Shown here piece after piece: positions 15,191-22,113 of a stretch of DNA of 22,113 bases. A program made the translations under genes and the position numbers. The stretch is from positions 1 through 22,113 of the forward strand of contig CAJJMF010000011.1 in assembly GCA_905192805.1 (NCBI GenBank), written 5' to 3'. The notes below the pieces were generated by a model. It had not been told where the DNA came from and did no database searches. It worked only from the letters and a program-made list of their open reading frames with translations. Positions within the stretch are counted from its first letter, which is position 1, and each line of letters opens with the position of its first letter. This DNA is from an uncultured Sutterella sp. (GTDB taxonomy: Bacteria; Pseudomonadota; Gammaproteobacteria; Burkholderiales; Burkholderiaceae_F).

Positions 15191-16555
15191 ATGACGCAGA
15201 TAGAAACAACGCTAAAACTGGACACCCTTGCCAACGACGGATTGGCGGAAGGACGCTTTGAAGACTTTCCCTTAAAGGTTCCTGGGGCTTTGCCAGGGGA
15301 AACCGTCCGTGTACAGATCGATACCAGCACCAAACCCTACCGAGCCCATTTGCTTGAAGTACTCGAGCCGTCCTACGCACGTGGGGACGTCGAGTGCCCT
15401 CATATGCGTAAAACGCCTGCGTGTGGAGGGTGTCCTTGGGCGATGATGAATCCACCCCATCAGGCGGTGGTGAAAGAACAAACCACCCTTAAAGAGCTCG
15501 CTCAAGTCGGGATCAAAGTGCCGATCGTGGAAGACTTTATTGGGACAACCGAACGTAAAGGCTATCGCAGTAAAGCTCATTTCATCCCGATTTTCGACGA
15601 GGGTCAATGGCACTGGGGGATGTATGCGGCAGGGAGTCATGAGAAAGTCATCACCGAACCCTGTCGAGCGATTCCGGATTGGATGAACGCCGTCGCCAAG
15701 GCGGTGGCCCAAGCGCTTGAGAACTTGGACTTACTCCCCTACGATGAAACGACCGGAAAAGGCATGGTTCGTGGCCTCCTGATGCGCGAAGGCGAAGATC
15801 GTGCAGGCGACAAAATGGGAATGGTCACCCTGATTTTGCGTGAGTCGCCCCAGTCGCTCGTTCTCTTTACCCCGCTTCTCAAGGAGCTACTTGATATGGG
15901 GGTGGCGACCGTGACGCTCAATATCCATCCTGAACGCGGTAACGCGCTCTTAGGACAGGAAGATATTGTGCTCACCGAGGATTCGAGTGCCATTGAAACC
16001 ACGATTCATGGGCTCTCCTTTTTGGTGGGTCCACAGACCTTTTTGCAGATCCATCGCTCGCAGATGTTGAAACTCTACGAGGTCGTACTCGATTGGGCGC
16101 AAGTGACACCCGAAGATCGCTTCATGGATCTCTACGCAGGCATCGGTACCATGACGCTTTTGGGGGCCCAGAAAGCCAAAACCGCGCTCGGGATCGAGTA
16201 TGTGAAAGAAAGCGTTGAGGCGGCAAAACTCAATGCGCAACGTAACGGTATTACGAACACACGCTTTATCGCGGGAGCGGTGGAAGCAGTGCTCCCCAAA
16301 CTCATCGTGCAGGGGGAGCGCATCGACGTAGCGATTGCCGATCCCGCCTTTAAAGGCATGGATCGTTTAGTTCCAGGGATGATTAAAGCGCTGGGCGTCA
16401 AACGCTTAGTGTATGTGAGCTGCAATCCCAAAACCTTTGCCCGCGATGCGCGTGCCCTGGTGGACTTAGGCTATACGCTGGAAAAAATTGTCACCCTCGA
16501 CTTGTTCCCCGATACGCCTCATGTGGAATCGGTCGGACTCTTTAGGCGCGCCTAA
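15191..16555 (+). CDS. rlmD: 23S rRNA (uracil-5-)-methyltransferase, RumA/RlmD family
   Basis: This 454-residue SAM-dependent m5U methyltransferase begins with a TRAM RNA-binding domain (about residues 5-62). An iron-sulfur cluster motif follows with Cys69, Cys78, Cys81 (ACGGC) and Cys158 (EPCR). The Rossmann core has the SAM loop DLYAGIGT (313-320), the nucleophile Cys411 in YVSCNP, and catalytic Glu446 in HVESVGLF. By family it forms m5U in 23S rRNA (U1939 for RlmD; RlmC- or TrmA-like specificity cannot be excluded). The usual DPPR after the SAM domain is ADPAFKG, an uncommon variant. The ATG at 15191 has AAAAGG 7 nt upstream; the in-frame ATG at 15167 has none. A possible -10 TACAAT is at 15155-15160. 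Confidence 0.82.
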   Translation: MTQIETTLKLDTLANDGLAEGRFEDFPLKVPGALPGETVRVQIDTSTKPYRAHLLEVLEPSYARGDVECPHMRKTPACGGCPWAMMNPPHQAVVKEQTTLKELAQVGIKVPIVEDFIGTTERKGYRSKAHFIPIFDEGQWHWGMYAAGSHEKVITEPCRAIPDWMNAVAKAVAQALENLDLLPYDETTGKGMVRGLLMREGEDRAGDKMGMVTLILRESPQSLVLFTPLLKELLDMGVATVTLNIHPERGNALLGQEDIVLTEDSSAIETTIHGLSFLVGPQTFLQIHRSQMLKLYEVVLDWAQVTPEDRFMDLYAGIGTMTLLGAQKAKTALGIEYVKESVEAAKLNAQRNGITNTRFIAGAVEAVLPKLIVQGERIDVAIADPAFKGMDRLVPGMIKALGVKRLVYVSCNPKTFARDARALVDLGYTLEKIVTLDLFPDTPHVESVGLFRRA

Positions 16556-16570
16556 AGCTTCCCAATACTA

Positions 16571-16608
16571 AAAAGGCACCGTCAACCCAGTGTTGCACGG
16601 TGCCTTTT
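16571..16608. terminator. Bidirectional terminator between rlmD and the AGCS gene
   Basis: A perfect 12-bp stem, AAAAGGCACCGT (16571-16582) with ACGGTGCCTTTT (16597-16608), has a 14-nt loop and lies between two convergent genes. Confidence 0.85.
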
Positions 16609-16629
16609 GTGTAGGAAGTTCAACTCGAA

Positions 16630-18210
16630 TTATTCGCGGTTCTCGCGTTGAGTTGACTTCCGCTGACGTGCGGGCGGATGGCGACGGCGTAAGTGATTAC
16701 GGATGTTCATCAAGCGCACACGGCGACGTGAGTAAAAGGGGGCTGGGCTGGGTTCGTCTTCGGCGCCTTCCGCATACGGATGCTCGCCCGAAACGTGCAA
16801 CTTCATCGGCACATTGCCGCGACCACCGTTGGGGGCCTTGGCACCAAAGAGTGGTACACCGCCCGCCGTAAACGTATCGTAGTCTTCGAGTGCCTTAGCG
16901 ACCAACTTCGAAAGCCCAATCAAAGCAATCACGTTCGGGATCACCATCAAGCCGTTAAAGAGGTCGGCCAATTCCCACACGAGCGTAACCTGAAGGAAGG
17001 ACCCTAACATCAAGAAGCAGAGCACGATCACGCGGTAAATCGAAATCGCTTTCGTCCCAAACAAGTACTTCACATTTTGTTCGGCAAAGAAGTACCAGCC
17101 GATAATCGTCGTAAAGGCGAAAAAGAGTAAGCAGATCGCCACGAACCCATTACCGATCGGCCCCAAGCCAATCGTGAACGCTTGCTGCGTTAAGGCAATC
17201 CCCGTTAATTTGCCATCCAGAGCACCCGAGGCCAAGATCACGAAGGCGGTCATGTTGACGATCACGAACGTGTCGATGAAAAGCCCCACCATCGCAAAGA
17301 GACCCTGCTGAACCGGGTGTTGCACCTTCGCCACGGCATGCGCATGGGGCGTTGAGCCCATACCGGCTTCGTTGGAGAAGAGCCCGCGCGCCACACCGTA
17401 GCGGATCGCTTCACGGATCCCCGCGCCAATGACCCCACCCGTGGCGGCTTCGGGGTTAAACGCCCCGACAAAAATCATTTGAAAGACGTGGACGAACTGC
17501 GGAATATTCGAGAGCAGAATCGTCACCGAACCGATGATGTAGACCAGTGCCATGGCCGGAATCATCTTTTCGGCAAAGCTCGCAATACGGCGAATCCCCC
17601 CGATGAAGATGAACCCTGCGACGGCAATGATGCCAATCCCAGTTAACCAATTCGGAATACTAAAGGCGGTATTAAACGCGTCCGCAATCGAATTGGCCTG
17701 CACCATGTTGCCCACGAACCCGAGGGCCACAATAATCAAAACGGAGAAAATACTGGCGAGCGCTTTACTACCAAAGCCTTCACTAATGTAAAAGGCTGGC
17801 CCCCCAGTGACGACGCCCTTGCCATCACGAGTGCGATAGAGCTGAGCGAGTACGGCTTCGGCAAAAATCGTGGCCATCCCAAAAAAGGCTGCGATCCACA
17901 TCCAGAAAATGGCTCCAGGACCCCCCATGGCAATGGCCCCTGCCACCCCCGCTAGGTTCCCCGTACCCACCTGAGCAGATACCGCCGTGGCAAGCGCCTG
18001 GAAGGAGGACATCCCATCCTTACCCGCCGCCTTACCAAAGAGTGAGAAGCCGCCAAAAACTTGACCAAACGCCTGTTTAATGCGTTTGATCTGTACAAAG
18101 CGCAACTTCAGCGTAAAGTAAATACCCGTCCCTACTAAAAGAGGAATCAGGCAGTACATCCCCCAGAGCATGCTGTTAATGCTCTGAACGATCTGAGTGA
18201 CGTTATCCAC
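16630..18210 (-). CDS. Sodium:alanine (glycine) symporter, AGCS family
   Basis: This 526-residue inner-membrane carrier couples sodium to uptake of alanine and/or glycine. AGCS motifs are clear: SSFQALATAVSAQVGTGNLAGVA (about residues 68-90), GGPGAIFWMWIAAFFGMAT, GGPAFYISEG, GIRRIASFAEK, and the signature GLFSNEAGMGSTPHAHA, in about 10-11 helices. Helices end near residue 440; the remaining roughly 85 residues form a hydrophilic tail with an acidic stretch (YAEGAEDEPSPAP) and then a very Arg-rich end (RRRVRL, HLRRRHPPARQRK). That tail is longer than in typical members, which are about 450-490 residues. The start is GTG at 18210 with AGGAG 7 nt upstream. A 250-nt leader with several hairpins precedes it. 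Confidence 0.92.
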   Translation of the reverse strand: MDNVTQIVQSINSMLWGMYCLIPLLVGTGIYFTLKLRFVQIKRIKQAFGQVFGGFSLFGKAAGKDGMSSFQALATAVSAQVGTGNLAGVAGAIAMGGPGAIFWMWIAAFFGMATIFAEAVLAQLYRTRDGKGVVTGGPAFYISEGFGSKALASIFSVLIIVALGFVGNMVQANSIADAFNTAFSIPNWLTGIGIIAVAGFIFIGGIRRIASFAEKMIPAMALVYIIGSVTILLSNIPQFVHVFQMIFVGAFNPEAATGGVIGAGIREAIRYGVARGLFSNEAGMGSTPHAHAVAKVQHPVQQGLFAMVGLFIDTFVIVNMTAFVILASGALDGKLTGIALTQQAFTIGLGPIGNGFVAICLLFFAFTTIIGWYFFAEQNVKYLFGTKAISIYRVIVLCFLMLGSFLQVTLVWELADLFNGLMVIPNVIALIGLSKLVAKALEDYDTFTAGGVPLFGAKAPNGGRGNVPMKLHVSGEHPYAEGAEDEPSPAPFYSRRRVRLMNIRNHLRRRHPPARQRKSTQRENRE

Positions 18211-18460
18211 CAGGGTTCTCCTAATTGTTGATCGTGCTTCACCACCGTTGAGCCATGAGGAAAAGCTCTCAATGGGATTAGCGCACGAAAACGATCCATA
18301 TTCGTTTGAGCTCAGTGTTGTGTTGTCTCACGCATCGCACTGAGCTTGAGTCTTAACCCATAGCGGGCTCGCGAGGGTTTTATTGTACCGAGGCACTTTC
18401 AACGTGCCTTAGCTATCCCTCCCCTATAGAGGGGATATGGAAAGCCACTGTCATCATAAA
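18211..18460 (-). promoter_or_regulatory. Hairpin-rich leader of the AGCS symporter gene
   Basis: About 250 nt precede the AGCS start without any gene. Three separate stems are visible: CCCCT/AGGGG (18421-18434), AGGCAC/GTGCCT (18391-18409, 7-nt loop), and AGCTCAGTG/CACTGAGCT (18309-18317 with 18338-18346, 20-nt loop). On the minus strand a TACAAT between the second and third stems could be a -10. I do not recognise a known riboswitch. It may hold a promoter with operators or an RNA-level control element. Confidence 0.45.
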
Positions 18461-18462
18461 AC

Positions 18463-18493
18463 TTCCCAATCAAACGTTTTCATTGATCGGGAA
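18463..18493 (-). terminator. Second hairpin downstream of the PIN gene
   Basis: An 11-bp stem (18463-18473 with 18483-18493, one G-U on the minus strand) has a 9-nt loop and is followed on the minus strand by GTTTTATG. It stands in tandem with the terminator at 18497-18539. Confidence 0.5.
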
Positions 18494-18496
18494 AAG

Positions 18497-18539
18497 AAAA
18501 AAATCCCTTGAACCGCTTCGTTGCTATCGCTCAGAGGGA
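18497..18539 (-). terminator. Intrinsic terminator of the PIN-domain gene
   Basis: On the minus strand TCCCT...AGGGA arms (18535-18539 and 18504-18508), extended by TGA/TCA past a bulge, are followed by seven U (18497-18503). It lies 27 nt after the PIN stop codon. Confidence 0.65.
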
Positions 18540-18565
18540 CTAATCGTTTATAACTAGATTCATCG

Positions 18566-19120
18566 TTAAGCGCCCGTACTGGCACTTAACAACCATACTT
18601 TCGCTTGCTGAGGGGTAAGCACCAAGGTGCCCTCTTTTTTGAGTCGTTTGCCTGCCTTTAAGACCAGTTTGTCACGAGTAATCAGCAGTTGAGCTTGGCT
18701 AAATTGCGCAATATCTAAAAATTTTTGATCATCGGGATCACGACAGCGACTCACGCCCGCCTCTCGGGCTTTCGCGTAATCGTCGTCCGTAAGTCCTACA
18801 CTTTGGCCATACCACTCACGCAAGAGCATCCAGACCGTTTCAGATTCCCCGCAAAATCCCTCACGCGCAAGCACGTGTGCTGCCTCTTGCATCGTCGCGC
18901 GTGAACGCAACTGTACCCAACCCGACGCTAAGAGCGGTTTGAGTTGTGCCACTTCCTCATTGCCCCAGTAGAGCCAATCCAACAGAACGTTGGTATCGAG
19001 CACCACCACTGGGGTAGTGGTCGGTAGCGACAACGTCGAGGCAAACGCCTTCTCTAGGGTGTCAATGCGGTGCGGTATTTGCTCAATAAAGTCACTCATC
19101 CTTAGTGAATCCTTGGTCAC
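18566..19120 (-). CDS. PIN-domain protein (putative nuclease)
   Basis: This 184-residue soluble protein has a PIN-like nuclease core. The first acidic motif is VVLDTNVLLDWL (about residues 38-49); a middle Glu lies in MQEAAHVLAREGF; the second acidic cluster is CRDPDDQKFLDIA (about 126-138); and a final strand is LLITRDK. This matches the COG1569-type 'putative toxin-antitoxin PIN' group, which cleaves RNA or acts in rRNA/tRNA metabolism. No antitoxin-sized gene lies next to it, so a toxin role is unproven. The N-terminal 37 residues are an extra helix. The start is GTG at 19120 with GGAG close upstream; an ATG seven codons on (19099) lacks a spaced ribosome site. It follows mdh on the same strand after a hairpin. 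Confidence 0.75.
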   Translation of the reverse strand: MTKDSLRMSDFIEQIPHRIDTLEKAFASTLSLPTTTPVVVLDTNVLLDWLYWGNEEVAQLKPLLASGWVQLRSRATMQEAAHVLAREGFCGESETVWMLLREWYGQSVGLTDDDYAKAREAGVSRCRDPDDQKFLDIAQFSQAQLLITRDKLVLKAGKRLKKEGTLVLTPQQAKVWLLSASTGA

Positions 19121-19136
19121 CTAACTCCCGAAATAC

Positions 19137-19160
19137 GTTGAGCGCCCGAAGGCGCTCAAC
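19137..19160 (-). terminator. Hairpin downstream of mdh
   Basis: A perfect 10-bp stem, GTTGAGCGCC (19137-19146) with GGCGCTCAAC (19151-19160), has a 4-nt loop between mdh and the PIN gene. On the minus strand only GTATTTC follows, so termination may be partial and PIN may be read through from mdh. Confidence 0.6.
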
Positions 19161-19184
19161 ACGAGAGAATTCAACGCGTTGCGC

Positions 19185-20171
19185 TTAGGCGAAATACTTC
19201 GCCACCGCCGCTTTTTCGTTTTCGAGTTCTTGCAAGGTCTTCGCTAAGCGCGCCTTGCCGTCGTCCGTGAAATTCAACCCTTGGACGATCTCATAGTGCC
19301 CTTGGCCGTCGCACACACAGGGGAAGCCAAACACGAGCCCTTCCGGGATCCCGTAGGAGCCGTCACTCGGCACCCCCATCGTCACCCATTCCCCTTGCGA
19401 CCCCAGTGCCCAATCACGCATATGGTCAATCGCTGCAGCCGCCGCAGAAGCCGCCGAACTCGCACCACGCGCCGCAATAATGGCCGAACCACGCTTAGCG
19501 ACCGTCGGGATAAAGGTGTCATTCACCCAAGCCTCGGTCACCAATGCGGTGGCAGCCTGACCGGCCACGGTGGCGTGGGTAATGTCAGCGTACATCGTCG
19601 GCGAATGGTTCCCCCAAACGGCTAAGTGTTTGACATCGGTCACCGGATGACCCGTTTCTAAGGCCAACTGGTTCATGGCACGGTTCTGGTCCAAACGGAG
19701 CATCGCGGAGAAGCATTCGGGTGCAAGGCTCGGAGCGTTCTTCATGGCAATAAACGCGTTGGTATTGCAAGGATTCCCCACGACCAGCACTTTCACGTTG
19801 CGATCTGCGACTGCATCTAAGGCACGGCCTTGCGTCTGGAAAATCTGGGCATTGGCTTCCAGCAAATCGCTACGTTCCATACCGGGACCACGGGGACGCG
19901 CCCCGACTAAGAGCGCATACTGGGCGTCCTTAAAGGCGACCTTCGGATCGGTCGAGGCTTCCATGCCCACGAGCGTCGGGAACGCACAATCTTCCAATTC
20001 CATCATGACGCCCTTAAGTGCGCCCTGACTTTGTGAATTATCACGCTCTAATAAAGACAGAATCACCGGTTGATCAGCACCGAGCATGGCCCCAGAGGCA
20101 ATGCGAAAGAGCAAAGAATAGCCGATTTGGCCCGCGGGGCCCGTTACAGCAACACGAACAGGTTTTTTCAT
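19185..20171 (-). CDS. mdh: Malate dehydrogenase
   Basis: This 328-residue cytosolic NAD-dependent enzyme interconverts malate and oxaloacetate in the TCA cycle. The NAD-binding loop is TGPAGQIGY (residues 10-18). The active-site lid GARPRGPGMERSDLL supplies substrate arginines (about 92 and 98-100), NPCNTNA is at 133-139, the catalytic pair is Asp161 (RLDQNR) and His189 (WGNHSP), and the C-terminus has GIPEGLVFGFP. The form resembles eukaryotic cytosolic MDH and is standard in Burkholderiales, in contrast to the E. coli type. The ATG at 20171 is at the exact family N-terminus (MKKPVRVAVTG); the frame stays open 52 codons upstream with no family similarity. The ribosome site is weak (GGATTG). 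It is divergent from the nitroreductase gene. Confidence 0.96.
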   Translation of the reverse strand: MKKPVRVAVTGPAGQIGYSLLFRIASGAMLGADQPVILSLLERDNSQSQGALKGVMMELEDCAFPTLVGMEASTDPKVAFKDAQYALLVGARPRGPGMERSDLLEANAQIFQTQGRALDAVADRNVKVLVVGNPCNTNAFIAMKNAPSLAPECFSAMLRLDQNRAMNQLALETGHPVTDVKHLAVWGNHSPTMYADITHATVAGQAATALVTEAWVNDTFIPTVAKRGSAIIAARGASSAASAAAAAIDHMRDWALGSQGEWVTMGVPSDGSYGIPEGLVFGFPCVCDGQGHYEIVQGLNFTDDGKARLAKTLQELENEKAAVAKYFA

Positions 20172-20542
20172 GGCGCAATCCAATGTTTGAATAGACTGAC
20201 TCGAGGAACGTGGAGCCCAAATTACCCGAAACGTTCGCGAGCCCAAAAAATTGATGGCTCTGCTTGGCAAAAGGCGAGATAACCCGTATCCCTGCCCCCT
20301 AGGGGTGTCATCCAAGCGGTGCATCAAAAAGGTGCAGGTAGTTTATCAAAACTCCCCCGTATTGCCCAGAGTCAAAGTGTTTTTGAGGGTTCTTTATTAA
20401 ATTGATTGCGCACGCAAATAGGTAAAGATTTGTTTCTTCTTTCTGCATTGGCGAAGCAATAGCGTTACACTACTAAAACCTGCTTACCTGATAGGTAAGT
20501 GTTAATCATTCCCTGCTAACTGATGTTTATTCAAAGGAACTC
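20172..20542. other. Divergent regulatory region between mdh and the nitroreductase gene
   Basis: 370 bp without a supported gene. It contains a CCCCTAGGGG palindrome (20296-20305), a TTGCG-CA-CGCAA palindrome (20406-20417), a weak candidate promoter for the nitroreductase (TTGGCG 20448-20453, 17 bp, TACTAA 20471-20476), and a 17-bp inverted repeat at 20483-20499. On the minus strand a TTGACT near 20373 could be a -35 for mdh, but no good -10 is at the right distance. Confidence 0.5.
20483..20499. promoter_or_regulatory. Candidate operator CTTACCT-GAT-AGGTAAG
   Basis: Perfect 7-bp arms surround a 3-bp centre. The site would overlap the predicted transcription start of the nitroreductase gene, a usual place for a TetR- or MarR-type repressor site. 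No regulator gene is adjacent. Confidence 0.45.
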
Positions 20543-21190
20543 ATGATGTCCCCTCTTGAAATCGTTCGTTCGCGCTACACGACAAAGCACTACGATACAA
20601 CGAAACCTTTGACCGATGATGAAGTGGCCACCCTATTGGAAGTGCTTCGTCAGTCCCCCTCGTCTGTTAATTCTCAGCCTTGGCACTTCTTTGTGGCTCG
20701 CACCGCTGAAGCCAAAGCCCGAGTGTTGCCGGGAATCTTGGACTTTAACCAGCCTCGTGTCACGGACGCTGACACGGTGATCATTTTCGCCGTGAACGAC
20801 CAGTACACGGATGCGGATTTTGAAGCCCGCTTGGAACAGGAAACGGTGGATGGCCGTTACCCCAACGCCGAAATGCGTGCTCAGCAAGATCAAGGACGTC
20901 GCTATTTCGTCGGTTTACACAGCAAGACCCCCGAAGAACTCTATGAGTGGAGTGCTCGTCAGGCCTACATCGCCCTTGGGTTCTTACTCTATGCCGCTGC
21001 CGACATGGGTATCGATACCACCTGCTTGGAAGGGATTGATGCCGGTAAGCTCGATGAAATCTTGGGCTTAAAGGGCACGGGGTTGCGCACGGCGGTCGCC
21101 GTGAGCTTAGGTCATCGTTCCGCTAACGACGGCAACGCGACCCGTCCGAAGTCTCGTCTCACCTTAGATAAGGTCGTCACGACGCTCTAA
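20543..21190 (+). CDS. nfsB: NfsB-type oxygen-insensitive NAD(P)H nitroreductase / dihydropteridine reductase
   Basis: This 215-residue cytosolic FMN flavoprotein is close in length to E. coli NfsB (217). It has the FMN-phosphate motif RSRYTTKHYD near the N-terminus, QSPSSVNSQPWHF (about 36-48), a central NfsB-type insert ending QQDQGRRYFVGLHSKTPEELYEWSARQAYIALGFLLYAAADMGIDTTCLEGID, and the closing KSRLTLDKV motif. The enzyme reduces nitroaromatics and quinones by two-electron steps. Physiological roles include quinone or redox-dye detoxification and, in some hosts, nitroimidazole drug activation. AAAGGA lies 4 nt before the ATG at 20543 and 7 nt before the ATG at 20546, so the second ATG may be used. 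A palindrome at 20483-20499 suggests inducible control. An intrinsic terminator follows. Confidence 0.88.
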   Translation: MMSPLEIVRSRYTTKHYDTTKPLTDDEVATLLEVLRQSPSSVNSQPWHFFVARTAEAKARVLPGILDFNQPRVTDADTVIIFAVNDQYTDADFEARLEQETVDGRYPNAEMRAQQDQGRRYFVGLHSKTPEELYEWSARQAYIALGFLLYAAADMGIDTTCLEGIDAGKLDEILGLKGTGLRTAVAVSLGHRSANDGNATRPKSRLTLDKVVTTL

Positions 21191-21252
21191 TCCTCGAGCG
21201 CTCACTTCGATACATTTTTTGCGACCCTTACACAAAGAGTTGCGCCTCTTAC

Positions 21253-21299
21253 ACCGATCGTTTGCTAGACTTGTGGGTACAGTAAACGATCGGTTTTTG
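21253..21299 (+). terminator. Intrinsic terminator of the nitroreductase gene
   Basis: A perfect 11-bp stem, ACCGATCGTTT (21253-21263) with AAACGATCGGT (21284-21294), has a 20-nt loop and is followed by TTTTTGTTTG. Confidence 0.8.
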
Positions 21300-21363
21300 T
21301 TTGTCGGGTGTAGGCTAAACGCTCTCCCGTCCCACAAGAACGTTCTCTTAGAGGAGTTCACTC

Positions 21364-22113
21364 ATGTCTGTGCGTTTCGCTCTCATCCCCTTGCTTGGGT
21401 TCACTTTGTTGGCCGCAAGTGTCAACGCGCTCGCCCGAGACAGCGAAGCGAGTGTCATCCTCAATGACAAACACTTCTTCACCCACTGGTCTGCTCCAGG
21501 CGCCCTCGATACCCTCGAGAAAGCCCATGAAGCCAAAAAAGCGGTGGACGAGCAAACGCGTCGCATTGATAAAGCGCTCGCGGAGGAAACCAAGCAGTGC
21601 TACGACAAATTCTTCGTGAATTCCTGCATTGAAGACGCCCGTCGCGCCTCGTATGACCGTCAGCGGGAAATCCGGCAAATCAATAACGAAGCCGAACGCA
21701 TTATTCGTGCCGATAAAACGCGACAAATTCAAGAACGTCGCGCAGCGGCAGCAGCCGAAGAAAAAACGCCTCCGATGAAACCCAATCCGAATGCGGCAGT
21801 CCCGCAGGACGCCCAACGCGCCCCTGGCACCGCGCCTTCACCCAAGGCGGTGCGCGAACCCAGCAAACCCGTGAGCGTGGCGCCCAAGCAAGTGCGGGAA
21901 CCGAGTAAACCGGTGGATATCAAACCGAAATCCGTGAAAGCGCCTTCGCAACCGAGTGTGACGGAAAACAAAGCCATTGAACGCACCGAAAAAGAACGTC
22001 ATGATGCGGCGATGAAAAAAGCAGAAGAAGCCAAAAATCAAGCGGAATACGCCAAAAAGCAACGCGAACTGAATGAACGCCTCGCGAATGCGAAAAAAGT
22101 CGCTGAAGAGAAA
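21364..22113 (+). CDS. Secreted coiled-coil protein with Cys pair and tandem repeats (partial, 3' end beyond window)
   Basis: An open frame from ATG 21364 (GAGGAG 7 nt upstream) runs for 250 codons without a stop to the window edge, so the C-terminus is missing. The first 24 residues are a signal peptide (MSVRFALIPLLGFTLLAASV, cut near NALA-R). A charged helical region follows with a Cys pair at 79 and 88 (QCYDKFFVNSCIEDARR), which I recall as typical of a Burkholderiales periplasmic family of unknown function, sometimes labelled TolA-like. Residues 161-202 are three 14-residue repeats with the core VREPSKPV. The last part (from about 203) is again a Lys/Glu/Ala-rich coiled coil. It is probably periplasmic or envelope-associated; its function is not known. 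Low-complexity similarity to TolA should not be over-read. Confidence 0.8.
   Translation, partial: MSVRFALIPLLGFTLLAASVNALARDSEASVILNDKHFFTHWSAPGALDTLEKAHEAKKAVDEQTRRIDKALAEETKQCYDKFFVNSCIEDARRASYDRQREIRQINNEAERIIRADKTRQIQERRAAAAAEEKTPPMKPNPNAAVPQDAQRAPGTAPSPKAVREPSKPVSVAPKQVREPSKPVDIKPKSVKAPSQPSVTENKAIERTEKERHDAAMKKAEEAKNQAEYAKKQRELNERLANAKKVAEEK
21844..21969 (+). repeat. Three tandem 42-bp (14-residue) repeats
   Basis: In the secreted coiled-coil gene, units K161-P174 and K175-P188 share VREPSKPV at the same place. The third unit, K189-N202, is degenerate (VKAPSQPS). The unit is Pro/Lys-rich and probably an extended linker between two coiled coils. Confidence 0.65.

Noticed and set aside
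18211..18460. Glycine riboswitch upstream of the AGCS gene
   Set aside because: It was expected from the gene type, but I could not find the conserved glycine-aptamer core sequences on the minus strand. The leader is kept only as an unassigned structured region.
18566..19120. Toxin-antitoxin module
   Set aside because: Only the PIN-domain gene is present; neither flank has an antitoxin-sized open frame with a ribosome site.
20172..20327. N-terminal extension of mdh
   Set aside because: The frame stays open but has no family similarity. MKKPVRVAVTG is the normal N-terminus of this MDH type.

Overview
The window looks like a chromosomal segment of a Gram-negative betaproteobacterium, most likely Burkholderiales and possibly a Sutterellaceae-type gut organism. 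The clues are a cytosolic malate dehydrogenase of the form typical of that order, the pssA/psd pair, an MltB-type murein hydrolase, FAH-family and SIMPL proteins, and a secreted Cys-pair coiled-coil protein of a kind I recall from Burkholderiales. The taxonomic call is inference. I see no insertion sequence, phage, CRISPR, tRNA or rRNA.

Layout. Positions 1-774 are a gene-free stretch, strongly AT-rich up to about 600. On the minus strand, 775-3783 holds a probable operon: an HDAC-like deacetylase (TTG start), an UMF1/Atg22-type MFS transporter whose start codon overlaps the deacetylase stop (ATGA), then a DUF4272 protein. Next come mltB (plus) and, convergent to it, an FAH-family (fumarylpyruvate hydrolase-like) gene. 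A divergent promoter region leads to pssA and then psd, which together make phosphatidylethanolamine but are separated here by a strong terminator and a new promoter. A secreted SIMPL protein is convergent with psd.

The centre (9039-14646) is the most striking part: four consecutive paralogous sodium:neurotransmitter-symporter (NSS/SNF) genes on the plus strand, with hairpins after the first, second and fourth. All four keep the predicted Na2 ligands, but by recalled alignment both conserved Na1 asparagines are replaced. They differ from each other in the substrate pocket of TM6, so they probably carry different amino acids or related amines. A small unrecognised three-helix membrane protein and an rlmD-type rRNA methyltransferase follow. 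Convergent to these is an AGCS sodium:alanine/glycine symporter with an unusually long basic tail and a hairpin-rich leader. Five sodium-coupled amino acid carriers within about 9 kb suggest a lifestyle based on importing amino acids.

The right end carries a solitary PIN-domain gene and mdh (both minus), an NfsB-type nitroreductase with a palindrome at its presumed transcription start, and a secreted coiled-coil protein with three 14-residue repeats that runs off the window. Several genes appear to use GTG or TTG starts (HDAC-like, psd, SIMPL, AGCS, PIN). No complete undescribed system is evident. The best leads are the NSS array with its hairpin-punctuated intergenic gaps, and a 20-bp inverted-repeat motif present on both sides of the FAH/pssA block.
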